DNA from: Streblospio benedicti
Taxonomy: Eukaryota; Annelida; Polychaeta; Spionida; Spionidae
Direction of reading: 5' to 3'
Assembly (NCBI GenBank): GCA_019095985.1
Contig: CM032664.1
Span: 27,812,082-27,876,081 of the forward strand
DNA length: 64,000 bases
Positions 1-10,289 of the stretch are shown here, piece after piece. The translations under genes were made by a program, and so were the position numbers. How positions within the stretch are numbered: the stretch's first letter is position 1; the number at the start of each line of letters is the position of its first letter. Below the pieces are notes generated by a model that worked only from the letters and a program-made list of their open reading frames with translations, made no database searches and was not told the DNA's origin.

Positions 1-70
1 AGGCAGATTTCACTTGATCCACACAAATTCAATATAATTACCTACTCACGATTATGATTTAAATGCATAT

Positions 71-129
71 CTAAGGGCTCCACTTGCGGCCCACTCGCAC
101 CCCCTTGAAAATCCTGGATCTGCCCCTGA
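71..129. repeat. Truncated end of a small inverted-repeat element
   Basis: The stretch ends in a GGCAGATCCAGG-type terminus (read on the minus strand) followed by a C-rich block. This resembles the terminus of the complete small element at 17981-18136. The other end is not seen, so this is taken as a truncated copy. It lies downstream of the left-edge GT14 exon, in an intron or beyond. Confidence 0.35.
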
Positions 130-201
130 TTGTTCATACACTTGAGTATAGCTTTGCAACAAACTGTCAACTATTATACCATGTCTTTGAGGTCATCTTA
201 C

Positions 202-285
202 CTTCACTTGCTTTAGGGATTTTGAGTCTACGTGTATGACATAGTAGTTCTGCGGCCGATAAATGGACCTCAATAATCTCTCCAC
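202..285 (-). CDS. GT14 gene A exon (IHVD motif)
   Basis: Exactly 28 codons with phase 0 at both ends. Acceptor TTGCAG|GTG and donor AAG|GTAAGA. It ends ...YVIHVDSKSLKQVK, the start of the GT14 catalytic fold. Confidence 0.85.
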
Positions 286-1450
286 CTGCAATCAATGAAA
301 TCTTGTGAGATTTTGAACCCAGTGAAGACACAATTAGTCGTGAATAATACAAGTAGTTTAGATACCAAATTAATTTATTATTTTACATGTTCCATCATAT
401 TATGAATTATACTGACTACAGTACAGGTTCGGGCTCCCGTGCCTGAGTACCAATGGATAGCATTGGTATATAGACAGCGATGGTCACAATCAAATTATAA
501 ATCCATTATTGGTTTACCTGCTCAACGTCTTTGTACACGAGAATACTGTAGGCCAGTGGAAAAGCAGCCTCTTCAGCGTTCACTGGTTTCATTAGGTACT
601 GTCTTTGGGCTCTGAACTCTGTACAGTTGCTAAGAGACTTCAACCCTGCGATTCACATATAAATAGATCGTCAGTTAAGCATGACCTATAAACATTGATT
701 AAAGGAAACTTATGGAGTGAAAGATTCAGGGGTGAGTGTGAGGAGAACTCCCCCAATCCCACCCGTGCCTTTGAAGTATCATTTTGCCTAAGGTCACGGA
801 TATAGAGCTTGTTTTGCAAACCCCTCCTTACTATCTGGATTTCCCAATCTAATGTATGACTAAATGGCAGGATTCAGTAGTTTTTACAATTCAAAAATTC
901 CCATAACATTTTTTTTTCATTTTCGCATTGACGCATATTTTGGAAACAAAGATTTTCAGTGCGACCGCATTATAGAAAGACAAAATAGTGCAAGCGAATA
1001 TTCCAGATCTCTTTTCTGGACAGATCCTATTGGTTTTTTTAGTAAAACCATCAAAGGCAAGCCATTTTAATGATACCTACTTAAGAAGCTCTCTCGCTGG
1101 TGTGTTTTTGGTACTGTCGAGCCGCCACTTCCGCTTGCACCACCCCTCGGAACAGAGCGTCACAGTCGGCGCCGGCTACCTCGACCACGGGCACTTCACT
1201 CACGTGAACAAATGGTCCAGAACTAATACCTCCTTTTTCTGATCCGCCAAGGACGGCTCTGTCTAATTTTGAAGTAATTTTGATACCACTGGCTTTTTGT
1301 GTGTCGCTGTTTGCATAATGCCTGGCGGTTAGAGTTGAATTGTCGTTTTTTGCTGTTGGTAGCACAGATTCAAAAGATGTAGTTGGTCGGTCGTTGTCAC
1401 CTCCAGTAGCACGTGGTTGCACTGTACTGTTGCGTATCCGCGATTCAATT
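202..1450 (-). CDS. GT14 beta-1,6-N-acetylglucosaminyltransferase (GCNT-like) gene A, 5' part; runs off the left edge
   Basis: The family transfers GlcNAc in beta-1,6 linkage in the Golgi lumen, making core-2 O-glycan or I-antigen branches. Three exons of the N-terminal half are visible. The stem exon (~1081-1450) carries possible N-glycosylation sites (NSTV, NSTL) and CDALFRG, matching the 'C..LF.G' start of GCNT luminal domains. Exon 518-645 encodes NCTEF and FPLAYSILVYKD, equivalent to the family's 'DC..F...FPIAYS.VVH'. Exon 202-285 encodes VERLLRSIYRPQNYYVIHVD, equivalent to 'LLRAIY.PQN.YCIHVD'. The last two exons join in phase 0. The stem-exon frame meets a TAA at 1081-1083 just before the donor region, so gene A is either damaged there or its donor is elsewhere. 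No membrane-anchor exon was found. The catalytic half lies off the window, unless it is the set at 18.3-21.2 kb. Family assignment is firm; intactness is not. Confidence 0.8.
518..645 (-). CDS. GT14 gene A exon (FPLAYS motif)
   Basis: 128 nt: two bases complete a split codon, then 42 codons. Acceptor ATCGCAG|GG, donor GAGCAG|GTAAAC. It contains the conserved first Cys (SNCTEF) and FPLAYSILVYKD. It joins in frame to 202-285. Confidence 0.85.
1081..1450 (-). CDS. GT14 gene A stem-region exon (boundaries uncertain)
   Basis: An open frame on the minus strand reads through a polar, Ser/Thr-rich, N-glycosylatable stem into VAGADCDALFRGVVQAEVAA, which resembles the beginning of the GCNT luminal domain. 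The ORF continues upstream to 1635 but enters sequence that looks like the LINE-A 3' tail, so the true acceptor is unknown. A donor GTATCA after position 1077 would give the phase needed by 518-645 but would include the TAA at 1081-1083. A donor GTAGGT at 1080 would not fit the phase. Confidence 0.55.
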
Positions 1451-3936
1451 ATGTGGTGAGTCATGGCAAACGTGACGTGGCCGAGATCCAAGTCCGGCAA
1501 CCAGCCAACTGTGCTATGTGGTCGCCGTATTTTCCCGTCCACGAGGGTCCAACTATACACACGGCTGTTCACGAAATGATATGCATCATAATGATTGTTA
1601 ATGAGGTGAAAGTTTTTTATTTGTCCTGAATTCATACAAATCTTTGAGTATTGTTGATAAAGTCAAAAATATGTTTAAAAATAATGTTGTCAATTTCCTT
1701 ATTTTTTTTGTTCCATTTACTAATATATTAATGAAGGATTTGATATTTCTATTGTTATGATAATTTTCTATATGGGTCTGAACAGCCATTGGTATCTCTC
1801 TGCTAAGACCATCAAGCAATTCCTGTCTTTGAGCTGCATGGGCGGGACAATATAGAAAGAAATGTGTTGTGTCCTCTTTAGCCAAATGGCATAGGTCACA
1901 CATATCATAATCGATAAAATTGTATTTCTTTCTGTGGCAATTTAAACCACTAAGACCCATTCTCATTCTGCTATGGTTGATGGGTCCTGTTCCTTCGAAA
2001 TCCAGAAAAAGAGGGTATGTGTAAATACTATAAATATCTTTTAATTTTTTCTTACATAGTGAAAGAGTAGTACTTTTTCGTATATCTAATTGAGTTTCGT
2101 TCCATAGTTTTATTGCAGAGGGTATAAATGATTTCAGGAAATAATTTTTTTGTGATCTAAATTGTGGTATTAAATTTGGATATCTTATATCGTAGTTCTG
2201 CCGACCAATATTAGTTGGTATTATATCTAAAAATATAATTTGGTAGAAGACTATTTTGTGCTTTGTACATAAAAGTATCATTTGCATATTTCTACGACTT
2301 TCTAAATATGGAATGCCGACCTCCTTATGGAGTTCATTATTAGAAGTTTTTTTATAAGCACTTGTAATAAATAATAGGGATTGTCTTTGAATAACATCTA
2401 GTAATTTCAAATTTTCAAGGGAAGAATTTACATATAGTTGAAAACCAAATTCCAGGATGGGTCTGATAAAGGCAGTGTATATTTGTAATTTTGATCGCTT
2501 TGTGAGTTTGAAGCCAGCTCGTTTTAATGCTGTTAATCTGTTCATGGCTTTGGTGCAATTGTTCTTTATGTGCACATCGAAAGACATGTCCTGGGCAAAC
2601 GTTACTCCAAGCTGTTTGATTTCGTCAACCTTTTTTAATTTTAGACCACCGAGGAATAAATCTGGATAATTTTGTTTATTCTTTTTCTTTGAAAAAATTA
2701 TATATTTTGTTTTTTGTAGGATTGAAGCTAACAAGCCACTGCTTAGACCAAGCATCCAATTTAGACAGGTCTCTATTTAATTTTTCAAAAGATAGAATTG
2801 GATCAGTCAAGTTTTCCAGTAGTGAGGTATCATCAGCAAATAAATATATATTGGATTCAATTCCATTCACAATATCATCAACATAAATGAGAAAGAGGAG
2901 TGGACCAAGTATTGATCCTTGAGGAACTCCAGCTTTTATTTGTGCCCATTCTGAGTATTGCCCTTTTTATCACGACTCGTTGAAATCTATTTGATAGGTA
3001 TGATTTCAACCAATTCAATAGTGGCCCTGTAACACCCTTTAGATCGCAATTTATATATTAAAAGCATCATGCCAGACTCTATCAAAAGCAGCTGTGGCAT
3101 CTAATGAAACGAAACACACATCATCTCCCTTTTCTAGTGCTTTGTAAATATTATGTGTAATAAAAATTAATTGATTAATGGAAGAATCCATCAGTTTATA
3201 CCCAGAATTTCTCCACGTTAATAGTTTATGTTGCATGCAGAATGCATACAGATGTTTAAAAACGATTCTCTCAAACAGCTTGCCCATATTGGATAGGAGT
3301 GAGATGGGTCTGTAATTATTTTTATTTTGTTTATCATTTTGCTTGAAAATTGGCGAAACGTTAGCTTTTTCCATATGGTTGGGAATACTCCGTTAGAAAG
3401 GGATTTATTAAATAAGTTGGCTATTGGTCGAGAGATACTATTCACAGTCATTTTCAAAAGTTTATTAGAGATATTATCGTAACCGTTTGCCTTACTTATA
3501 TTCAATGATTTGATGGTATTGCCAACTTCAGCTGCATTTGTTTGTATGAGAGATTTCATTTTCACTGATTTCTAAGATTGGCAATTTGGGCAAGCTGTCT
3601 GGAAGTTTTGATTTATTCAGAAAATGTTCATTAAATATCTCCACCTTTTCTTTTTTTGCTGATGATACCACACTACCGTTTTCGATTAATGCTGGAATAC
3701 CTACATCTATTTTATTACCATAAATGTTTTTGATCAAATGCCAGTATTGTTTAGAGCTAGTATTTTGCGTCGCATAATTTTGATTTGGTTTTTCATAATA
3801 TATGATTGCTTAGCCTGTACTATAGCCATGTTAGCTTCAATCCGTTTTAATTTGTGGCATAAAGTTCTTCATTATTTGAAGATTTCATCCTTCATGATAT
3901 TTCTTTCAACTGATATCACTCATTAACCTAATAGTC
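1450..3936 (-). mobile_element. LINE-A: decayed non-LTR retrotransposon
   Basis: On the minus strand several overlapping open stretches (1598-2755, 2676-2870, about 2870-2945, 3051-3374, 3218-3565, 3528-3737) spell one reverse transcriptase broken by frameshifts. Motifs are NNYRPISLLSNMGKLFE, box A FVSLDATAAFDRVWHD, box [15 protein letters not shown] and the catalytic FADDTSLL (~2826-2846). The C-terminal part has a Cys/His cluster (CDLC...HFFLYC) typical of many invertebrate jockey/CR1-like LINEs. Coding remains extend to about 3926, where the element is interrupted by the TIR transposon at 3937-5529; older 5' sequence may continue beyond 5534. It is on the same strand as GT14 gene A and abuts its stem exon. 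Clade not resolved. Confidence 0.88.
3934..3936. repeat. Left target-site duplication (GTC) of the TIR element
   Basis: GTC precedes the left TIR and recurs at 5530-5532. Because the termini are symmetrical, the boundary can also be read as a 5-bp duplication AGTCT with the element starting at AGGCAG. Confidence 0.5.
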
Positions 3937-5529
3937 TAGGCAGATTTCCAGAAAATGTTAATGGTGGAGGCATTTCATGTTTACGGCTGGCAAATAGCTG
4001 GCTCAGGGCTGGTATTATGTCATTCATGGCATCTGGGATACATTTGGTCAATATGCGGAGGCATTTGCTGAAGCTGTATACAAAATGGGTGCAGCCTTGT
4101 TGGTGGAGGCTTCACAGACTCTACAATTGTTTAGTCATTGGACACATTGCTCAATTTATCCATGCTTGAGGCTGATCATGAGGAAGCTGATACACGTATT
4201 ATTTTACATTGTATCCATGCTCATATGGAGCCGATGGTTGTGTCAGTACGGGATACTGATGTACTTGTGTTACTGCTCTCTCACTATGACAAAATGGGAT
4301 GTTCAAAGTTGCTTATGAAAGCTGGCACATCAAAACATCCAAAATATATCCCAGTACATGATATTCTTCGTCAGCTACCCACTGAGCAAGTATCATCAAT
4401 ACTCACGTATCACGCAATCACTGGATGCGACACTGTGTCTCAATTTAGTGGTCATAGCAAGAAGACGGCATGGCGCGTGTTTCAGGAGCACCATGAAAAT
4501 TTGTGCCAACTGGGAAGGGGCCAGTTGAATGACGACATATCAAAATCTGCAGAGAAGTTTATCTGCCAGATATACCGTGTACCGAAAGCGGAAACATGTG
4601 ATGAAGCAAGAATGACACTGTTCTGCATGGGATGACCACAGGAAGCGTTACCTCCAACTTCAGATGCAGTATGTTTCCACATAATGAGGAGTCATTATCA
4701 AGCAAGTGTTTGGATACAAGCTGCTCACAAAACATCACCAATTCTTCCCACAACTACCGAAATGGGTTAGTATTGCAAAAATGGTCAATTACTACCACGT
4801 CTACTCTCGCCCTTCCGTCCATCCCAAAAGCCTGTGCAGAAATCTTGTCTTGTGGATGCTGCAAAGGATGCCTTAGTAGGGCGAGTAGTTGCAGAAAAAA
4901 CAGCCTGCCATGCATTGAGGCCTGCAAATGTTACACATACGGCAACAGATGTCAGCGTTACACACGAAAAGGAGTCTTACTTGCGTGCTGCTAGCTTTTT
5001 TCAACACAAAATATAAAAATAAACAACATGTGGACATTTGATTTTTTCATTATTTGACTTTTTTATCACACACAAATACATATATCACAGATAGAAACAA
5101 TAAAAATGGTATCAAATGTATATCATTGATATGCCACAAGCCAATGATGCATGAGGGTGGGACGGAACATTTTGCATGTAAATAGTGGTAAATTTTAACA
5201 AATGAAGTCATTATCTTGATTTCTGGACATATTTAAGGTTCGATCATGATTTCAATGCATTCCTTGTACCAGAAAACATACATTTTGATGTTTTATTTAT
5301 GTTTCTACCATGTTTAGTACCAAAGATATGGCTAAATGTGTCTTTTCATGATTCGGTGGCGGCCATTTTGAATTTGTCGCGTTTACGGGTTAACGGTTGG
5401 AAATCGAGCCGGGCAAACACCTTAGATCAATTTAGCACCTAAAAATACATCTAAAAAAGTTATTTGCCAGCCGTAAACATGAAATGCCTCCATCACTCTT
5501 AATATGCACATTTTCTGGAAATCTGCCTA
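3937..5529 (+). mobile_element. TIR DNA transposon carrying a FEN/XPG-like + CXC gene, Academ-like (tentative)
   Basis: The two ends are inverted copies of each other. The left TIR (3937-3995) and right TIR (5461-5529) both read TAGGCAGATTTCCAGAAAAT and later share GGAGGCATTTCATGTTTACG, with one indel of about 9 bp between these blocks. Flanking GTC (or AGTCT) repeats fit a target-site duplication. The interior holds the 3' two thirds of a coding region for a nuclease-like protein, then about 450 bp of non-coding sequence. The coding region starts abruptly just inside the left TIR, so this copy looks internally deleted. Academ elements are known to encode an XPG-like nuclease and to make 3-4-bp duplications, which fits; the assignment is inference. 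It is inserted in LINE-A and so is younger than it. Confidence 0.8.
4010..5016 (+). pseudogene. FEN/XPG-like nuclease + CXC-domain protein remnant inside the TIR element
   Basis: One frame (from about 4010, with a long open part 4138-4635) contains AGGFTDS-like sequence, then HEEADTRIILH, VRDTDVLVLLLSHYD, YIPVHDI and YHAITGCDTVSQFSG. The acidic triad E-ADT / DTDVL / GCDT is laid out like the catalytic core of FEN/XPG-type (PIN-like) nucleases. LPPTSDAV-type sequence follows after a TGA at 4633, and a second stop (TAG) lies near 4768. A frame change then leads into a Cys-rich CXC (tesmin/TSO1-like) block at about 4851-4953 (CGCCKGC...CRKN...C...CKCY). The family is widespread as uncharacterised multi-copy genes in cnidarians, molluscs and other invertebrates. 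The N-terminal part is missing. Nuclease activity is inferred from motif spacing only. Confidence 0.75.
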
Positions 5530-5532
5530 GTC
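5530..5532. repeat. Right target-site duplication (GTC) of the TIR element
   Basis: Matches GTC at 3934-3936; also readable as part of a 5-bp AGTCT duplication. Confidence 0.5.
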
Positions 5533-5580
5533 TATAAAGATCTTTTAAGTTTTAATTTGGTGACAATGATTCTCTGTATA

Positions 5581-5807
5581 ATTGTTTTTTGTCAGATTCT
5601 GCATTATTGTGGAGACTTATTTTGAATCACAGAAAAACGGAATTTTAAAATTTCACAATATTTTGTTAAATAGTTCCTTATTAAATAGTTTTCAAAATTC
5701 CGTTTTTCTGTGAACTATTTAATAAAATACTGTGAAATTTCAAAATTCCGTTTTTCTGTGATTCAAAATAAGTCTCTACAATAATACAGACTCTAACAAA
5801 AAACAAT
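5581..5807. mobile_element. Palindromic MITE with TA target duplication
   Basis: The left arm ATTGTTTTTTGTCAGATTCT... and the right arm, read in reverse complement, are near-identical for about 105 bp each, leaving almost no unique centre. TA dinucleotides flank both ends, as expected for Tc1/mariner-type insertion. It carries no coding capacity and would fold into a long hairpin. Confidence 0.75.
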
Positions 5808-5809
5808 TA

Positions 5810-7180
5810 AGAGACCATCTGTAATGTCCAAAATAAAACAACTTGCATGTGGATTCTCTGTATGATAGGGAACTCAATAGAAATATCTAATAATATGTAT
5901 ACATAAGCAGTTGCTTAAGGCCCAAACCCCTCATATTACACACGTATGTCTTGTTTATGTGTATAAAATTTAAGGAAAAAAATTTATTATGAATGATTCT
6001 TTATTATGATAATGAATATGATAAATGAATACGAAAGATTGTCATAAAGTATAGAAAATATTGATGTGAGGACGCACACAAGTAGTATAAAGAGAACTCT
6101 ATATAGTTATAGACACTATAAGCCGATAGTGGCTGCCTCCATTAATATCTTCTTTTTATTACGCTCATGTATAATAGAGAAAAAAAATGAAACACAAGTT
6201 GAAGAATAAGTATAGAGCTATATAACATCTGTCTGTCACACTTAATCATAGCTGTTTTTGGCTGATGTAAGTCCACGTGTGCAGGTTCACTTCACTGTAC
6301 ATGATTCGTGATTTAATAAAATGTTAGCGCTATGGGAATACCAGCAGAGGAACATAGGTCGCAAAATCCAGCCTCGTAAGTTCATATTCGGTATCAATTT
6401 TTTTGTACAATGATGCTTGCACGGCACACGGACAGATGTTTGGTTTGTGTCTTCTAAAATAGTTATTTGATGACAATTCAAATGTCGGGTCACGGATAAG
6501 GTGTTTGACAGCAGTCTTATGAAAGCCGGGCTCCTATATCGTGTGTTTCTTTGAAAACGAATAAAATGATTGTGTCAACTACGTAGATATTTTGTCATCC
6601 CGGGAATAAACAACCAATGTTTAAAAATGTTTTCACTCAGAAATGTTGTAAGTAAACATCTATTATGCATGAAATCGGATTCAGTAGTAAATTTTACCTA
6701 GATGTATGAAGAATTACGCAGTTTTATAAGCTCCACAACCTTAAATATTGAACTACTCCCGTTTTGATAAACGTACATTCGCAGACAGACCACCGGATTT
6801 CAAATGGCAACGTTCAGTGGGATAATGACAGCTAGTATCCACATTAAACTGTTTTTATTTGTGTAATTACTTCTCCATAGCCGATATGAAAGTGTTACGT
6901 TATCCATTATTGAGTACAGTAGGTGCAACCACCACGTTTATCAACGTACGTGTGACGTAGTTATCTGAACGTGATGTACCTCATTCGTTCGGGGTCATCA
7001 GTAAACACACTGTCATCCGGTGCGTTTTGCTGAATTTTTGTCTGAATTCTGAGTTGAGTTCATAGCCTACGGACCTCGTGCGAATAGTCTTAACCAACCC
7101 AATCCCCTTGGGTATTATATTCTATGGCAATACGTTTACGCTTTGAGCAGCCCAAAGTATTGGGAGTGTAAAAGAGAGGA
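5810..7180. other. No gene recognised
   Basis: AT-rich sequence with only short open frames and no recognisable domain. Its left part may hold decayed 5' sequence of LINE-A, and its right part the 5' leader of LINE-B. Confidence 0.5.
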
Positions 7181-7540
7181 CCGATAGATAATCTTCCTAC
7201 ATGCTAGAAATATTTTGGTGGTGTACGGGCAGCGAGCGTCACACGAGCGTCACACGAAATATCGTCCAAAGACTATGAACATCTAGCCAACACTTCCGGA
7301 ATCTGCTGGGAGTGCTTTAAATGCGACAGTATGAACTACAGTAACTTCTCATTTCGAAGCTTTGATGTTGAAACCTCGAACTATTATGAACCACTGATGG
7401 ATGTGTCACTGGACCCGTTGATGTCTGGATTCAGCCCACTAAAAACAAGCAGCCCAAAACCAAGTCTGCAAGCTAGTAAAACCAGCACTGCAGAATCTAG
7501 TAGACGTAAAGGTTCTGCACGCACTCTATGAAATTCGAAG

Positions 7541-8240
7541 AAAGCGACCCGACTCAATATTTGACTACCAAAAAGACGAGAAAAACCTACGCCTACTCAA
7601 TCTTAACTGTCAAAGCCTTACAAAAAAGAAAGCAGAGTTTGAAGCTATGATTGACTACATCAAGCCAGATGTTGTATTCGGAACGGAATCTTGGCTCTCA
7701 GCCGCTATTGGTAGCCAGGAAATCTTCCCACCCAACTATGTAGTTTACAGAAAAGACCGCAGCTCTGTCGGGGAGGTGTGTTCTTGATGGTACATTATAA
7801 TCTCACATCAGTAGAAAGATCTGATCTAACAAGCAACTGTGAATCCATCTGGGTGGAATTGGATCTCGGTAAAAACAAAAACATTCTGCTTGGCTGTTTC
7901 TATATGCCACATAGAAACAAAAAAGACCTTGAAGAGTTGAACATCCCACTAGGAAAGGCCACAGGGCTTACAAAAAGGCAAGCATATCATAGTCGCTGGA
8001 GACTTCAACTGTCCAGACATTGACTGGAAGAATGGCGTTGTCCCTCCTGGAAGTCCTGACAGAGATGTTCAGCAACAACTCATTGAGATGACTCAGACTG
8101 CTTCACTTTACCCAAATCCATGACGAACCTACCAGAGAAGAAAAAACATACTCGATTTGGTATTCACAACAAACCCATCGTTGATAATAAACTCAAGCTC
8201 AGCACCTGGATTGTCCGACCACCATATAGTAGTGACAGAC
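7541..8240 (+). pseudogene. LINE-B endonuclease domain (APE-like)
   Basis: Contains NCQS near the start, GTESWLS, RKDRSS, GCFYMPHRN, GDFNCPDIDW and SDHHIV, which are ordered motifs of the AP-endonuclease-like domain that nicks target DNA for target-primed reverse transcription. The frame shifts near 7780 and again around 8020-8150. Confidence 0.82.
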
Positions 8241-8718
8241 ATAAATACGAGGCCGCAGCGAAACACACAGAAGAAAAGGAAGATCTACCAGTACAGTAGA
8301 ACCAACTGGGATCCGATAAGATCAGACATGGACAAAATGGCACTGGAGCTTGAATCCCAGTTCAATGCACAGAATGATGTAGAATTGATGTGGAGCCACC
8401 TCAAAACATCTATCCGAAAATCAATCGAAACCCACATTCCATCTAAAATGGTGAATAGAAAATACCCCCGCCTTGATAACCTGGAGTATCCGGCGACTCT
8501 TCAAGAAAAAGAAAAGACTCTACAAACAAGCTAAGAGAACTAAGAATTGGAAAAACTTTAGAGCATGCCAGAAGGAGTCCAGAAGAGCTATGAGAAATGC
8601 AGAAGCCAACTATCTAAATAGTATTATTGAGGAAGGGCTTGAAACAAACAACACCAAGCCATTTTTGGAAGTATATTAAGGCAAAACGTCAGATAGTATA
8701 GAGTAGCACCACTGAAAA

Positions 8719-10084
8719 ATGGTACCACATTGGCAACTGATGCGAAAAACGAAGGCATCGTTATTTATCAAACAATTCCAATCAGTTTTCACCCGTGATG
8801 ATGGAAAAACCTCACCAGTAGTCCATGGCAGAAAACAACCCCAAATGCCAGACATAACAGTAAACACTGATGGAATTGTAAAACTACTTAGGTCCATCAA
8901 GCCAGATAAAAGCAGTGGACCCGATGAAATCCCAAATCGTGTACTAAAGGAATGCGCCATCAATATCGCACCGGGCTTACGATGCATCTTCCAGAGGTCC
9001 CTTGACACAGGAGAACTACCAACTGACTGGAGGAGTGCTAACATCAGCAGTGCTTTCAAGAAAGGAGATAAACATAAACCTGAAAATTATCGCCCAATTT
9101 CGCTCACATCAGTTATTTGTAAGACTCTAGAACATATCATCAGTCATCATATCAGAAAACACCTCGATAAACACCAAATCCTAACAGATCTCAACCATGG
9201 ATTCAGAAGTGGACATTCCTGCGAAACACAACTCCTAACCACAACATATGATCTATTCTCCAATTTCGACAAAGGAAATCAAATTGACATGATAATACTA
9301 GACTTCAGCAAAGCATTTGATACAGTTCCTCATGGCAAACTTTTGGACAAGTTAACTCATTATGGCATAGAAGGCTCACTTCATGACTGGCTCAGATGTT
9401 TTCTCACGGAAAGAACAATGAAAGCTTAGAAGTTGGCGAGGAATCAGAGGAAGTGTACGTGGAATCAGGGGTACCGCAAGGGACAGTCCTCGGACCACTG
9501 TTGTTCTTGTGCCACATAAATGATCTACCTGCAACAGTTAAATCCCAGGTCAGATTATTCGCGGATGACTGCCTCCTGTACAGAACTATTAGATCATTCA
9601 AAGACCATCTACAACTCCAGGCGGATCTTGAAAGTCTACAGAAATGGGCGGAGAAGACTGGGGGTTGAGATTTAATCGCCACCAAGTGCTACAAACTCAG
9701 TTTCAAAAAATAAATCAAGCTACATGTACCAACTCTGTGGGACTATCCTCAAGCAGGTCAAAAACAACCCCATACTTGGGAGTTATCATCTCCGAGAACC
9801 TGGAATGGGAGGAGCACATCCTCAAAATAACGAAGAAGGCGTCTTCAGTGCTAGGAGTACTAAGAAGAAACCTGAGGACCTGTCCTGCACCAATCAAAAT
9901 ATTAGCATACTGCACTCTCGTACGACCGCTCCTAGAGTACAGCGCATCAGTATGGGACCCTCATCTCCAAAAGGACATCGTCCAACTGGAAAGAATCCAG
10001 AGTGCTAGAGCAGTTTGGTACATCACAGGCGATTACAAAAACCCACACGCCAGGCTTCATCACAAACAAACTGCAAGAGCGTAA
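8719..10084 (+). pseudogene. LINE-B reverse transcriptase domain
   Basis: The longest open part (8719-9429) carries RT blocks 1-4. The FADD block lies in the next frame (9396-9668) and the thumb/C-terminal part (TLVRPLLEYSASVWDP) further on. At least two frame changes make this copy inactive. Confidence 0.88.
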
Positions 10085-10227
10085 AACGAACGTTAGGTCG
10101 ACGTAGGGTCGGTAGTCGGCAGATGCTTAGCGTAGGTGAAAAAATCTAGCTGTCCGACCGATTTTTATCAGCTGGACGTAAGTTACTACCAGTAATTAGT
10201 TCCCAGTGCGCCGGAAGCGGTCACTCA

Positions 10228-10289
10228 GAGGATCAGAGGTTCAGACTGTTCAGAATGAACATTCTGAACATTCTGAACCTCTGATCCTC
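10228..10289. repeat. 62-bp near-perfect palindrome
   Basis: Arms of 31 bp (GGATCAGAGGTTCAGA and its complement) pair with only two mismatched positions, one of them at the very centre. It lies between LINE-B and the GIY-YIG fragment and could form a cruciform or hairpin. Confidence 0.8.

Larger units (their letters stand above)
7210..10130 (+). mobile_element. LINE-B: non-LTR retrotransposon, several frame breaks
   Basis: The end of a first ORF (about 7220-7531) shows a Cys pair (CWECFKCDS) like the last part of a zinc-finger ORF1. The second ORF begins near 7541 with an APE-type endonuclease: LNLNCQSLTKKKAEF, GTESWL, GDFNCPDIDW (~8000) and SDHHIV (~8215). Reverse transcriptase follows at 8719-10084: KSSGPDEIPN, ENYRPISLTSVICK, box A LDFSKAFDTVPHGK, box B GVPQGTVLGPLLF and catalytic FADDCLLYR (~9555-9580). 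The C-terminus is shortened by an internal deletion near 10060-10090. Frame changes occur near 7780, 8020-8160, 8490, 8690, 9400, 9650 and about 10040. CR1/jockey-like group; exact clade uncertain. Confidence 0.9.

Noticed and set aside
3937-5529. Treating the FEN/CXC frame as a normal host gene
   Set aside because: It lies entirely between inverted terminal repeats with flanking duplications, lacks its 5' part and has in-frame stops and a frame change.
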